The notes under the pieces were generated by a model. It was not told the DNA's origin, searched no databases, and worked only from the letters and a program-made list of their open reading frames with translations. A stretch of DNA of 64,000 nucleotides, taken from assembly GCF_000272045.2 (NCBI RefSeq), contig NZ_AJYZ02000019.1, positions 1,527,781-1,591,780 on the forward strand, written 5' to 3'. Each line of letters opens with the position of its first letter. Position 1 is the first letter of the stretch. This stretch comes from Vibrio crassostreae 9ZC13 (GTDB lineage: Bacteria; Pseudomonadota; Gammaproteobacteria; Enterobacterales; Vibrionaceae). Below, piece by piece: positions 47,405-55,810 of the stretch. Made by a program: the position numbers and the translations under genes.

Positions 47405-47603
47405 GGGGAGAAGTAGAGCTCGTCAAGTTGAACTTTGTATGGGACTTATTCGTCACAAAGGAAAAGAGTTTGTTCACAAGTACCCCTTGTATGCTCTTGG
47501 CATCACAGGCCTTGGTGTTGTAATTTTGAATCGAACTCATCGTTTTCAATCGTCTGTTTTTGGTTATAAACAGCTATCGCTAATACTTAATTTACTTAAG
47601 TAA
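47355..47603 (+). CDS. YqjK-like small basic membrane protein, overlapping the previous gene
   Basis: An 82-residue basic protein with a possible short hydrophobic segment (YPLYALGITGLGVVILN, about residues 43-60). The start lies within the yqjE-like gene in another frame, but it is preceded by AAGGAGGGG at ideal spacing, which strongly supports translation. Position and size match yqjK in the E. coli yqjDEK set. No function is established. Confidence 0.75.
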   Translation: MSALKNRQRQIQMKRLEGRSRARQVELCMGLIRHKGKEFVHKYPLYALGITGLGVVILNRTHRFQSSVFGYKQLSLILNLLK

Positions 47604-47702
47604 CCATCATTTTGATTCAAGTTAGTGTTGGCTGACGGTATCGAGTGCCTGATTCAAATTGACGAAGCCTCAAAAACAAAACCTTCTACTCATAGGAATA
47701 AA

Positions 47703-48757
47703 ATGACATCAAAAAAATACAGTATTCTTAGACAACGAAGTGTGTTGCAAACTAGTTTTATGCTCCTTGCTGTTCTCATGATGTCTATTTTTACATTACA
47801 TATCGCCAAGCCATTTTTGTTGCCAATCATCTTTGGTGCTTTTATTTCTTTGCTATGTAGCCCTCTAGTTAACTACCTTACTCGCTTCGGTATCCCTCGA
47901 GTCATTAACGTAATGGCTGTACTTATTGGTTTTATTGGCTTTGTTGTGATTAGTTTGAATATGTTGAGTGAGCCCGCTCAGCAATGGTGGTCAAAATTAC
48001 CAATGTTGGTCGAGAATGTATCTAATGAAGTGAGTGAGGTTACTCAAAACAGTCGCTTAACTGACGCCACCGGGTTCTCCATGAGTAGTACTGTTACCAA
48101 TGATGGGCTTACCAATAACACGGCTTTTTCCATTATAGAATCAGTGCTTACGACAACACCAACCATTGTTACTCAGTTGTTGGTTGCGTTTCTTATGGCG
48201 TATTTCATGATGAATTACGGTCGAAGAATTTATTCTCAAAGCTTATCTCTTTTTGAATGCTTTTCAGATAAGCGTAGGGCTGTTGAATTGGTTAAAGTTG
48301 TTCAAAAGGATTTGTCTCGTTACATCGGTGCCATCACCATCATTAATGTTTGCTTAGGACTCACTGTTGGCCTTGCTATTTATATGATGGGATTGCAAGA
48401 CCCTTTCCTTTGGGGCGCTTTTGCAGGCTTAATGAATTTTATCCCCTATCTTGGCCCGATGGTTTCAGTTACGTGCTTTGCTTTAGTCTCTTTTATACAG
48501 TTTGAGTCGTTTAGCTATGCATTGACGGTCGCTGCGGTCTTCCTGGCGATTAATTTGATAGAAAGCCAATTGGTTACTCCTACATTACTGGGAAAAGGTT
48601 TAGTCTCAATCCGCTGATTTTATTTGTATGGCTTGTATTTTGGGGTTGGCTATGGGGCTCTATGGGAATGCTAGTAGGGGTCCCATTACTTGTCTGTGTG
48701 AATGTACTTTTTGAACAGTTAAGACATCCAAGGTTGAATGCTCATAAAGGTCAGTAG
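47703..48757 (+). pseudogene. AI-2E family transporter gene, frameshifted near the 3' end
   Basis: PerM/AI-2E-type membrane protein with about eight helices; typical features are FLLPIIFGAFISLL, GAFAGLMNFIPYLGPMVS and NLIESQLVTPTLLGK. In frame, translation stops at 48618 after GKGLVSIR. Adding one base between 48602 and 48603 restores SLNPLILFVWLVFWGWLWGS and a normal end at TAG 48755-48757. The start ATG 47703 follows AGGAATAAA. Loss of the last one or two helices would probably inactivate it. It is the last member of the sigma54-linked plus-strand unit. Despite the name, most such proteins are not proven AI-2 exporters. Confidence 0.85.
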
Positions 48758-48852
48758 AGCAGAAGTAAGCCTTGATAACCACTCAGCGTCACTTCTTTCT
48801 GTGAGTGTTAGTTCTGTTGCTTTATGACTCCTTTTTGGACAGCTGGCTGAGG

Positions 48853-49047
48853 TTAAACTCTGTGTGAGATCAAACTAGTATCGCTATAGGCTTCAAAAGC
48901 AATAGTTGCTGGTTCTATTTCACTTAGAAAGGTTAAGAGTCGGTTGCGACGAAGCGCCTCCACCTCACAACGGTTATGTGCGATAGCATAGAAGCAATGT
49001 TTACCTAGGTCGATACCTAAAGTATGGATAGAAGATATTTGGTTCAC
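48853..49047 (-). pseudogene. IS110-family transposase, N-terminal remnant
   Basis: The frame encodes HTLGIDLGKHCFYAIAHN and LLTFLSEIEPATIAFEA, the start of an IS110 DEDD transposase (first catalytic Asp in GIDLGK, Glu in FEA). It stops after 64 residues (EAYSDTSLISHRV) where the protein should run to about 340, so most of the element is missing. No C-terminal part was found nearby. Confidence 0.85.
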
Positions 49048-49092
49048 CTCACTCTGAGAGCCGACTCTAAGCTTAAGGGCTTGAGAGTGAGG
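49047..49092. repeat. Inverted repeat at the IS110 remnant
   Basis: CCTCACTCT (about 49047-49056) and AGAGTGAGG (49084-49092) form 9-bp arms with an inner AGCC/GGCT stem. It lies directly upstream of the transposase start and may be the left-end structure of the former element. Confidence 0.6.
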
Positions 49093-49176
49093 CGGATCAT
49101 ATAATTAAGCCTCACCAAAGTGCTGTGGCTTTATTGTTAGAAATTAAACAGGCTCTGTTTACCTGAATGACATAGA

Positions 49177-49806
49177 CTAGCGATTCACTTGCTCAACAAC
49201 CTCGCGTGTTAGGCGCGCGATCTCGTCCCACTTACCGTTTTCAACCAGCTTCTTGTCGACCATCCATGTACCACCGCAGGCTAATACTTGAGGCATTGCT
49301 AAGTAGTTATCGATGTTTGATGGCGTGATACCGCCTGTAGGCATGAGTCGAATATCGCCGTATGGGCCAACGAGCGATTTCACCATGCTGATGCCGCCAG
49401 ATGCTTCTGCTGGGAAGAACTTCAAGGTTGTTAGGCCCATCTCTAATGCCGCTTCAACGGTGCTTGGATTGTTCACACCTGGAATGATATCGATGCCGAT
49501 CTCTTGGCATGCTTTAACTGTGTTCGGATTAAAGCCCGGTGAAACCACAAACGTTGCGCCCGCTTCTTTTGCTGCGAGTGCTTGCTCACGGTTCAAGATG
49601 GTGCCCGCGCCGATCAGCATGTCAGGCTGAGCTTCTCGAAGCAGTCGGATAGCTTCAACAGCGGCGTCTGAACGGAACGTAATTTCAGCGGCGGGAAGCC
49701 CATTCTCAGCCAATACTTTGCCTAGAGGGATAATATCCTCTGCGTTATCAATGGCGATAACAGGGATAACTTTAAGTGCGTTTAGCTGTTCGTTAATTGT
49801 AGACAT
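49177..49806 (-). CDS. eda: KDPG/KHG aldolase
   Basis: Cleaves 2-keto-3-deoxy-6-phosphogluconate to pyruvate and glyceraldehyde-3-phosphate. The Schiff-base Lys is K129 in LKFFPAE, the general base is near E41 in AAEITFR, and GAGTIL and PTGGI phosphate-site motifs are present. The length of 209 aa is typical. The gene is last in PTS-kdgK-eda, 15 bp after kdgK. It completes breakdown of KDG made by the divergent dehydratase. Confidence 0.95.
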   Translation of the reverse strand: MSTINEQLNALKVIPVIAIDNAEDIIPLGKVLAENGLPAAEITFRSDAAVEAIRLLREAQPDMLIGAGTILNREQALAAKEAGATFVVSPGFNPNTVKACQEIGIDIIPGVNNPSTVEAALEMGLTTLKFFPAEASGGISMVKSLVGPYGDIRLMPTGGITPSNIDNYLAMPQVLACGGTWMVDKKLVENGKWDEIARLTREVVEQVNR

Positions 49807-49821
49807 GTGTACTTCTTAATA

Positions 49822-50790
49822 TCAGTTTGAAAGAGTGTCGGTGATGGATTTTGGGATGATTGCGCCATGATGTTGAATCACTAATCTGGCTAATGCATTA
49901 CCTTGGTGGCAGGCTTCTTCAATAGAACCTCCAGCGAGATAGCAAGATAAGAAACCGCCGTTAAAAGAGTCGCCAGCAGAGGTGCTATCAACCACAGTCT
50001 CGACAGGTGTCGTTGTGATTTTTATGGGCTCATTTGCGGGGTTTTCGCTGATCAAGCAGCCTTCAGCACCCAGCTTGACAATAACGGTTTTGACACCGAG
50101 TGCATGCAGCCTTGTTATGGTGTCTTGTGGCGTTTGATCGCTCCACAACAGTTGTTCATCATCGAACGTGACTAGGGCTATGTCGGTCGTTTTATAACCT
50201 AATAGATAGCATTCTTTAGTTGCGGCCTCTGAGCTCCACAGCTTTGGTCGATAGTTGCTATCAAAGGCGATGGTAACGCCACGTTCACGCAGGCCTTCAA
50301 TGATAGTGAGCAACTTTAGCTGATCGCTGTGTGGCAGTATCGCGAGGGAAATGCCACTCAGAAACACCATATCAACATCGTGAAGTTGGTTGGCTATCTT
50401 ATCGAAATCGGGGTGCTGTACCATGTAGCGAGCCGCCGAATCGTTGCGCCAGTATAGGAAGGTGCGCTCACCAACATCGTCGAGTTGAATGAGATAGAGC
50501 CCGGGTGAACGCTGCTCGTCAATAAGCACGAATTCGGTTGATAGTCCTTCATCTTGCCATCGGTTAAGCATCTCTTGGCTGATAGCGTCAGAGCCAAGCG
50601 CCGAGACATAGCTAGTTCGCATCGCTGGATTCGCATTGTTATTGCAGTTCATGGGGTTGCTAACCGCAGCGCTGCGGTTCAAGTAGATTGCCGCGTTTAA
50701 TGTGTCTCCACCATAGCTTTGATGCATGTCGCCAAATGGAGCCCCATTCAGTTCAATCATGCACTCACCGATGATTGCGATGTGGGTCAT
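49822..50790 (-). CDS. kdgK: 2-keto-3-deoxygluconate kinase
   Basis: PfkB-family kinase that phosphorylates KDG to KDPG. The N-terminus IGECMIELNG and the GDTLNAAIYLNR substrate region are those of KdgK, and the C-terminal DSTSAGDSFNGGFL motif holds the catalytic Asp. At 322 aa it is complete. It precedes eda by 15 bp and follows the PTS gene across a strong hairpin. Confidence 0.93.
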   Translation of the reverse strand: MTHIAIIGECMIELNGAPFGDMHQSYGGDTLNAAIYLNRSAAVSNPMNCNNNANPAMRTSYVSALGSDAISQEMLNRWQDEGLSTEFVLIDEQRSPGLYLIQLDDVGERTFLYWRNDSAARYMVQHPDFDKIANQLHDVDMVFLSGISLAILPHSDQLKLLTIIEGLRERGVTIAFDSNYRPKLWSSEAATKECYLLGYKTTDIALVTFDDEQLLWSDQTPQDTITRLHALGVKTVIVKLGAEGCLISENPANEPIKITTTPVETVVDSTSAGDSFNGGFLSCYLAGGSIEEACHQGNALARLVIQHHGAIIPKSITDTLSN

Positions 50791-50834
50791 AATATAGCCT
50801 TAGAAAGGAAAGGTTGGGTTTGTTCGTATTGAGG

Positions 50835-50868
50835 AAAGCATGACCATAATGAGATATGGTCATGCTTT
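50835..50868. promoter_or_regulatory. Strong intercistronic hairpin between the PTS gene and kdgK
   Basis: A perfect 14-bp stem (50835-50848 with 50855-50868). In the direction of the operon (minus) only TTT follows, so it may be a leaky terminator or mRNA stabiliser; a T run lies on the other side. Confidence 0.75.
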
Positions 50869-50903
50869 TTCGATTCTAATCTTACGGGAGTGAGACTAGC
50901 CGA

Positions 50904-52337
50904 TTACTTGTTGTCTAGTTTTACGAACAACATCGTTAGGACGAAAGACAGTGCAAATACACCCACCACGCCCATCAATGCTTGAATGAAGTTTTGCGTA
51001 CCGCCTGCAAGGTAAGCTGGCAAGCTGAATACAGAAGAAAGAATGTAGCTTGTTAAGTGCGTATCGATTGTTACCGAGATAGCACCGAACACGCCTGCAG
51101 CCAAGCTCGCGGTCATCATCGCTTTGGTGTATTTCGTTAGTACACCGAACAGAGCTGGTTCTGTGATACCTAGAATCGCAGTAACACTTGAGCCCATTGT
51201 GATTGAAGATTGCTCTTTAGAAACCGTTTTACGTTGCTTGTGCCAGATAGCCATTGTCGCGCCAGCAATTGCCATGTTACCCAAACACATGATTGGCATA
51301 AGTAGATCCTTACCATACAGTGCAAAGTTGTTCAGGCTGATTGGCGTCATGCTGTGGTGGATACCAAATACGATGGTGATCGGGCGAGTTAGACCAAACA
51401 CAAAGCCTGTTAACGTCGGAGAGATTTCCAGTAGTGAGCTCATCACCCAACCTGCGCCATTACTTAGCCAGATACCAGCAGGGCCAACAAATGATAGCGT
51501 GATGGTCGAAGTTACCGTAAAGGCAAGCAGTGGTGTAAATACAGGCTTCGCAGAAGAAGGAACTAGGCGGTCAACTAACGGAGTCACTTTAGACAATAAC
51601 CAGATTGCTAGAATCGCAGGAACAATCGCGCCGCCGTAGTTGAGCAGCTCAATAGGAACCACGCCAAGAACCGTCAGCTCAGGTGCAGCGCCTGCGTCTT
51701 TTAGCATTGTTGCTTTATCAACAAGCAGAGGCGCTAGCATTGCTGAAGAGACAGCAAGCGCAATGTATTCGTTTACTTTGAATACCTTAGCGGCAGAGAA
51801 AGAAACCAGCATAGGTAAGAAGAAGAACACAGCAACAGAGATCGAGCGGAAGAAATAAACTGTGTCTGAGGTTTCAGAGATAACATTGGTTGCAATAAGA
51901 CCAGACAACAGGCCCATCAACATACCCGCGCCAGCGATTGCGGGTACAACTGGACCAAAGATGCCTGCGACAATGCGCATCACGCCTTGGAACAGCTTGC
52001 CTTTCTCTAGCTCATCAGCCGGAGTTGCGTCAGCTTGTTGAGTGTTTGATAGCGCGTTGAACCACTTTTCTACCTCAACACCGATGATGACTTGAGTTTG
52101 GCCCTGTTGAAGTACCACACCTTTCACATCTGCGATCTGCTTGATTGCTTCTTCGTCTACCAGCGACTCGTCGGCTAATTTGAATCTCAGCCTTGTCATA
52201 CAGTGCGTGATACTCACGATATTGTCTTCACCACCAAGTGCAGTGATTAATAACTGTATATTTTCTTTGAAATTTTTCTTCTTCGATGATGACTTCGAGT
52301 TATTAATAACGGCATCACTTTTTTCTACCATTTGCAT
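50904..52337 (-). CDS. PTS EIIBC, glucose/sucrose superfamily
   Basis: Membrane sugar permease with a fused N-terminal IIB domain. The IIB phospho-Cys is C46 in ITHCMTRLRF. The IIC domain (about residues 115-477) has about ten helices, with IVFGIHHSMTPI and GITEPALFG (the latter contains the conserved Glu). A Lys/Ser-rich stretch precedes IIB. No IIA domain is present, so a shared IIA such as Crr is probably used. Although the operon includes KDG enzymes, the sugar imported is unknown, and the PTS phosphorylation does not fit a simple hexonate. Length is 477 aa. Confidence 0.88.
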   Translation of the reverse strand: MQMVEKSDAVINNSKSSSKKKNFKENIQLLITALGGEDNIVSITHCMTRLRFKLADESLVDEEAIKQIADVKGVVLQQGQTQVIIGVEVEKWFNALSNTQQADATPADELEKGKLFQGVMRIVAGIFGPVVPAIAGAGMLMGLLSGLIATNVISETSDTVYFFRSISVAVFFFLPMLVSFSAAKVFKVNEYIALAVSSAMLAPLLVDKATMLKDAGAAPELTVLGVVPIELLNYGGAIVPAILAIWLLSKVTPLVDRLVPSSAKPVFTPLLAFTVTSTITLSFVGPAGIWLSNGAGWVMSSLLEISPTLTGFVFGLTRPITIVFGIHHSMTPISLNNFALYGKDLLMPIMCLGNMAIAGATMAIWHKQRKTVSKEQSSITMGSSVTAILGITEPALFGVLTKYTKAMMTASLAAGVFGAISVTIDTHLTSYILSSVFSLPAYLAGGTQNFIQALMGVVGVFALSFVLTMLFVKLDNK

Positions 52338-52411
52338 ACTACACCTGTTATTGGAATATATTTAACTCGAGCAATCATAACGACAACCAATTTAAATCCA
52401 ACGGAGTAAAA

Positions 52412-52427
52412 AGAGATCTCAATCACA
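52412..52427. promoter_or_regulatory. Possible CRP site in the PTS/dehydratase divergent promoter
   Basis: AGAGA-TCTCAA-TCACA keeps 8 of 10 consensus positions when read on the minus strand (TGTGA-N6-TCTCT). It lies about 75 bp upstream of the PTS start. Confidence 0.45.
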
Positions 52428-52466
52428 CTTAAAATCCGAAAAATTATTTTTTCACCGTTTTTGGCC

Positions 52467-52513
52467 AATTGGTATGTTTTGGTTATCAAAAAAAATCACT
52501 TAACGTACCAATT
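52467..52513. promoter_or_regulatory. Candidate GntR operator: separated inverted repeat
   Basis: AATTGGTATGTT (52467-52478) and AACGTACCAATT (52502-52513) are inverted copies matching at 11 of 12 positions. They lie between the divergent PTS and dehydratase starts, where a repressor for both should bind. Confidence 0.6.
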
Positions 52514-52597
52514 ATTTTTACGCAAAATTAGCGCTTGAAATGTGGTTTTTAAAGCGGTTAGATAATAGGAGTTGACTTAAGTTTAGGTTATTTAATT

Positions 52598-53797
52598 GTG
52601 AAAGAAACTATTATATCTGATATCCATTGTATTATTACTAAACCAGACAGACACAACCTCATTACCGTGGTAGTTGAAACGAATGAAGGCGTGACAGGGT
52701 TTGGTTGTGCGACATTCCAACAAAGACCGCTTGCTGTAAAAACAATGGTCGATGAATATTTAAAACCTATTCTTATTGGTAAAAACGCCAATAATATTGA
52801 AGACTTATGGCAAATGATGATGGTCAACGCTTATTGGCGAAATGGCCCTGTTATCAATAATGCAATTTCCGGTGTTGATATGGCACTGTGGGATATTAAA
52901 GCCAAATTGGCGGGTATGCCGTTACACCAGTTATTTGGTGGTAAGTCTCGTGATGCTATTCCTGTATACACACACGCGACGAGCGACACGATGGAAGGGA
53001 TTTATGAGCTGGTGGAATCTTTCCTAGACAAAGGCTACAAGCACATTCGTTGTCAGCTTGGTTTCTATGGCGGCGTTCCAACGGATTTGCATACCACTCA
53101 AAACCCGACTGAAGGTTCGTACTACGACCAAGATCAGTACATGGACAATACTCTAACGATGTTTAAGTCGCTGAGAGAGAAATATGGTAACCAATTCCAT
53201 ATTCTTCATGATGTTCATGAGCGCCTATTCCCGAACCAAGCGATACAATTTGCGAAGGAAGTCGAGCAATATAAGCCGTATTTCATTGAAGATATTCTGC
53301 CGCCAAATCAAACGGAATGGTTGGATAATATTCGCAGCCAGAGCTCAGTTTCATTAGGTTTAGGGGAGTTATTTAATAACCCTGAAGAGTGGAAATCATT
53401 GATTGCTAACCGCCGCATTGATTTCATTCGTTGCCATGTTTCACAGATTGGTGGTATTACCCCAGCTCTGAAACTCGGCCATCTATGTCAGAACTTCGGT
53501 GTTCGTATTGCATGGCATTGCCCGCCAGATATGACGCCAATTGGCGCAGCGGTAAACACGCATTTGAATGTGCATTTACACAATGCTGCCATTCAAGAAC
53601 ATGTCGAGTACAACGAGAATACACACAAGGTATTCCCGAACGCTGCAGAGCCAATTAATGGCTACTTATACGCTTCTGAAATCGCAGGTATTGGTGTTGA
53701 AATCGACCGAGAGGTTGCAGCCGAGTTCCCTGTTATGTATCGCCCCCACGAGTGGACTCAAAGTCGCCTTCCTGATGGCGCGATTCATACCCCTTAA
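52598..53797 (+). CDS. Enolase-superfamily sugar-acid dehydratase (ManD/RspA type)
   Basis: Dehydrates a hexonate such as D-mannonate or D-gluconate to 2-keto-3-deoxygluconate. The barrel carries the metal ligands in LHDVHE, FIEDILP and GLGELFN, and the catalytic His region is [13 protein letters not shown]-terminal capping-domain motifs ([15 protein letters not shown]) are typical. At 399 aa it is full length. The start is GTG 52598. It is divergent from the PTS-kdgK-eda unit, whose two enzymes would take its product to central metabolism. The ManD subgroup contains members with several substrates and some with low activity. Confidence 0.87.
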   Translation: MKETIISDIHCIITKPDRHNLITVVVETNEGVTGFGCATFQQRPLAVKTMVDEYLKPILIGKNANNIEDLWQMMMVNAYWRNGPVINNAISGVDMALWDIKAKLAGMPLHQLFGGKSRDAIPVYTHATSDTMEGIYELVESFLDKGYKHIRCQLGFYGGVPTDLHTTQNPTEGSYYDQDQYMDNTLTMFKSLREKYGNQFHILHDVHERLFPNQAIQFAKEVEQYKPYFIEDILPPNQTEWLDNIRSQSSVSLGLGELFNNPEEWKSLIANRRIDFIRCHVSQIGGITPALKLGHLCQNFGVRIAWHCPPDMTPIGAAVNTHLNVHLHNAAIQEHVEYNENTHKVFPNAAEPINGYLYASEIAGIGVEIDREVAAEFPVMYRPHEWTQSRLPDGAIHTP

Positions 53798-53814
53798 CTC
53801 GTATTTTTAATATC

Positions 53815-53842
53815 AAATGGTCGCTATAAGCGGCCATTTTCT
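53815..53842 (+). terminator. Terminator after the dehydratase gene (repeated type)
   Basis: AAATGGTCGC and GCGGCCATTT form the stem with loop TATAA. The arms are identical to those at 20589-20613. Confidence 0.88.
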
Positions 53843-53847
53843 TATTT

Positions 53848-53889
53848 AATATACTTACCAGATATTACGTATTATCTGGTAAGTATATT
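53848..53889. repeat. Perfect 17-bp inverted repeat
   Basis: AATATACTTACCAGATA (53848-53864) is exactly inverted at 53873-53889, with an 8-bp spacer. It lies in the gap between the convergent dehydratase and GntR genes, just after a terminator, and may be a second terminator for the GntR side or the remnant of a small mobile repeat. Confidence 0.85.
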
Positions 53890-54000
53890 TCTAGTATCAT
53901 TAAATTAATAATATTAGATGTGAAATAATATTAGTGGCTAATCTATAGAGTAATTAACTTATATCTATAAAAATTAACCATATTAAATCGAATTAAAAGG

Positions 54001-54708
54001 TTACTTCTTATCTCGGAAGCTCATGCTCTCATTGTTAAAAGGAGTGTGATAGGTGCATTGATATTTGATGTCGATGATATCGCTGACGATGAATAGATCC
54101 CCCGATGCTAAGAAACCTCGGTTGGTGATATTCATCGCCGCGGCATTTTTTTTGCAGCCGAGCAACTCCGCGTCTTCTTTAGATACGTTGATCGCTTGAT
54201 ACGTCGTTAAGTAGCTATCGATCTGAAGACCTTTCGCCAATGCATGTTTCTGGATTGAGCTTTCAATGATCTCGGCATTCATCTCTGGGAAGACACTGAC
54301 AGGGATCTTGGCTTCTTCAATCTGAACTACTTTGTTGTTAATCAATCGAAGCCGTCTAATTTTCCAGATGTAGTCATTGTCGTCTAAAGAAAAAATCTGC
54401 TGTTCGTGGTTATCGGGTAGCGCTTTATTCAACTGGAGCTTTTTATAAGAGATCTCTTCAAAACTGTTTTCAGTGATGGAGTTGTACACCAGTGGTGTAC
54501 CAATGAGAGAAGTGTTGACGAAGTAACCAGAACCCACCTTAGATTTCACCATGCCAATAGCCTCTAGCTTGGCTAGCGCTTTTCGAATAGTAAATCGAGA
54601 TAACCCATATATTTCAGAGAGTTCTCTTTCCGCGGGAAGCTTATGATTGATACTGTTTTGACAGATCTTGCTCACAATATCTTGGACAACTAACTCGTAC
54701 TTTTTCAT
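54001..54708 (-). CDS. GntR/HutC-family regulator
   Basis: Winged-helix repressor of 235 aa. The GntR domain (1-70) contains LPAERELSEIYGLSRFTIRKA, here split as LPAERELSEIYG and LSRFTIRKA, with the wing GSGYFV. A UTRA effector-binding domain occupies about 90-235. It lies next to the sugar-acid dehydratase and PTS-kdgK-eda genes and probably controls them through the separated inverted repeat at 52467-52513. The effector, likely a sugar acid or sugar phosphate, is unknown. Confidence 0.88.
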   Translation of the reverse strand: MKKYELVVQDIVSKICQNSINHKLPAERELSEIYGLSRFTIRKALAKLEAIGMVKSKVGSGYFVNTSLIGTPLVYNSITENSFEEISYKKLQLNKALPDNHEQQIFSLDDNDYIWKIRRLRLINNKVVQIEEAKIPVSVFPEMNAEIIESSIQKHALAKGLQIDSYLTTYQAINVSKEDAELLGCKKNAAAMNITNRGFLASGDLFIVSDIIDIKYQCTYHTPFNNESMSFRDKK

Positions 54709-54963
54709 AGATCAATAACTTTAAAGTGTATTCACTGTGACTAAAGAATAGTGAACTAAATCAGGGATTCAGTACGCTCTGAATGACTCATAATTGTAAC
54801 ATAGAAGGTTAAGTGGGTGATGATAAATAGGGTTAGTTAGGGGTACTAGTGACCACCTTTTGCGCTGACTTGATTACATCTTGTGATTCTAGTCCTCATT
54901 TTGTAAAACAAGATTATGAACTTTAACGTGCGGCATTTAATGTCTGTGTTGTTGCTATTTTAA

Positions 54964-55605
54964 GTGACTAATTCAGGAGTAGGGTATGAGTTCGAATCAA
55001 ATCAAAATGTCGTATTTGATGTGGGTAATGTGATTGTGCGTTGGTCGCCGCTGGAAATTACTCAACTAACGTTTGGTAACATTGCCGACCCTGAAGCCCG
55101 AGCGCTTTCGATTTTCCAAAGTGCGATTTGGTCGGATTTGAACAAAGGGTTCTTAACCGAAAATGAAGCCAAACTTCGCTACCAACAAGAGCTCGATTTA
55201 TCTTCATTAGAGTGCGACCGCCTGTTTTATTACGTTAAGAAAACGCAGATCTTATTGCATGGTTCTGTCGACCTTATCGAGCGCGTAAAGCGTGCTGGGT
55301 ATGGTGTGTATGCACTTACCGACAACGTGGTCGAGATTGTTGAACACCTAAAAGCCACCTACGAATTTTGGCCTTTGTTTGATGGCGCAGCCGTATCCGC
55401 TGAACTTGGCATGCTTAAACCGCAGCCTGAGATTTACCAAGCGTTGCTTTCAAATAATGGACTGGAGGCTTCAGAAACGGTGTTCATTGATGATATGCCT
55501 TACAACGTAGAAGGAGCAAAAGCCGTAGGTATGGCGGGTATTCAGTTTATCGATTCTGCGCAATGTGAGAACGAACTTCGTGCTCTTGGCGTCGAATTTA
55601 CGTGA
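54964..55605 (+). pseudogene. HAD-family phosphatase (YihX-like), 5' frame disrupted
   Basis: HAD subfamily IA phosphatase; VVFDVGNVIVRW is motif I, ALTDN motif II, LGMLKPQPEIY and VFIDDMPYNVEGA motifs III-IV, as in the glucose-1-phosphatase YihX. The long frame uses GTG 54964 without a ribosome site. A better start, ATG 54986 after AGGAGTAGGGT, reads MSSNQIK in another frame and would join VVFDVGN if one A were added to the four A at 55004-55007. This suggests a one-base loss near the start, or use of the weak GTG. The body of the enzyme is intact. Confidence 0.72.
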
Positions 55606-55730
55606 TCATGTAGCGAAATTCTCAAGCTATCTATTTTAGTCAGGTTTCTCTATGTAGATAATCTAGGTAGGCAAGATAAGTAGAAAAACGACGGATAGAA
55701 AAGACTGATAAAAGCTAAAACGAATCGATT

Positions 55731-55770
55731 AAAAAGAGGCGCTGTTTCATCATGAACATCGCCTCTTTTT
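55731..55770. terminator. Terminator between the HAD and acetyltransferase genes
   Basis: AAAAAGAGGCG pairs with CGCCTCTTTTT around an 18-nt loop. It serves convergent genes on both strands. Confidence 0.88.
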
Positions 55771-55810
55771 CTATTTGTTCTTTTAATGAGCTTTATTTTT
55801 CTATTTAACT

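Noticed and set aside
47703..48757. Autoinducer-2 exporter and quorum-sensing role
   Set aside because: The family name is historical; nothing in the context supports AI-2 transport, and the gene is frameshifted.
53848..53889. CRISPR repeat or att site
   Set aside because: It is a single inverted pair with no spacer array, and no integrase gene is present.
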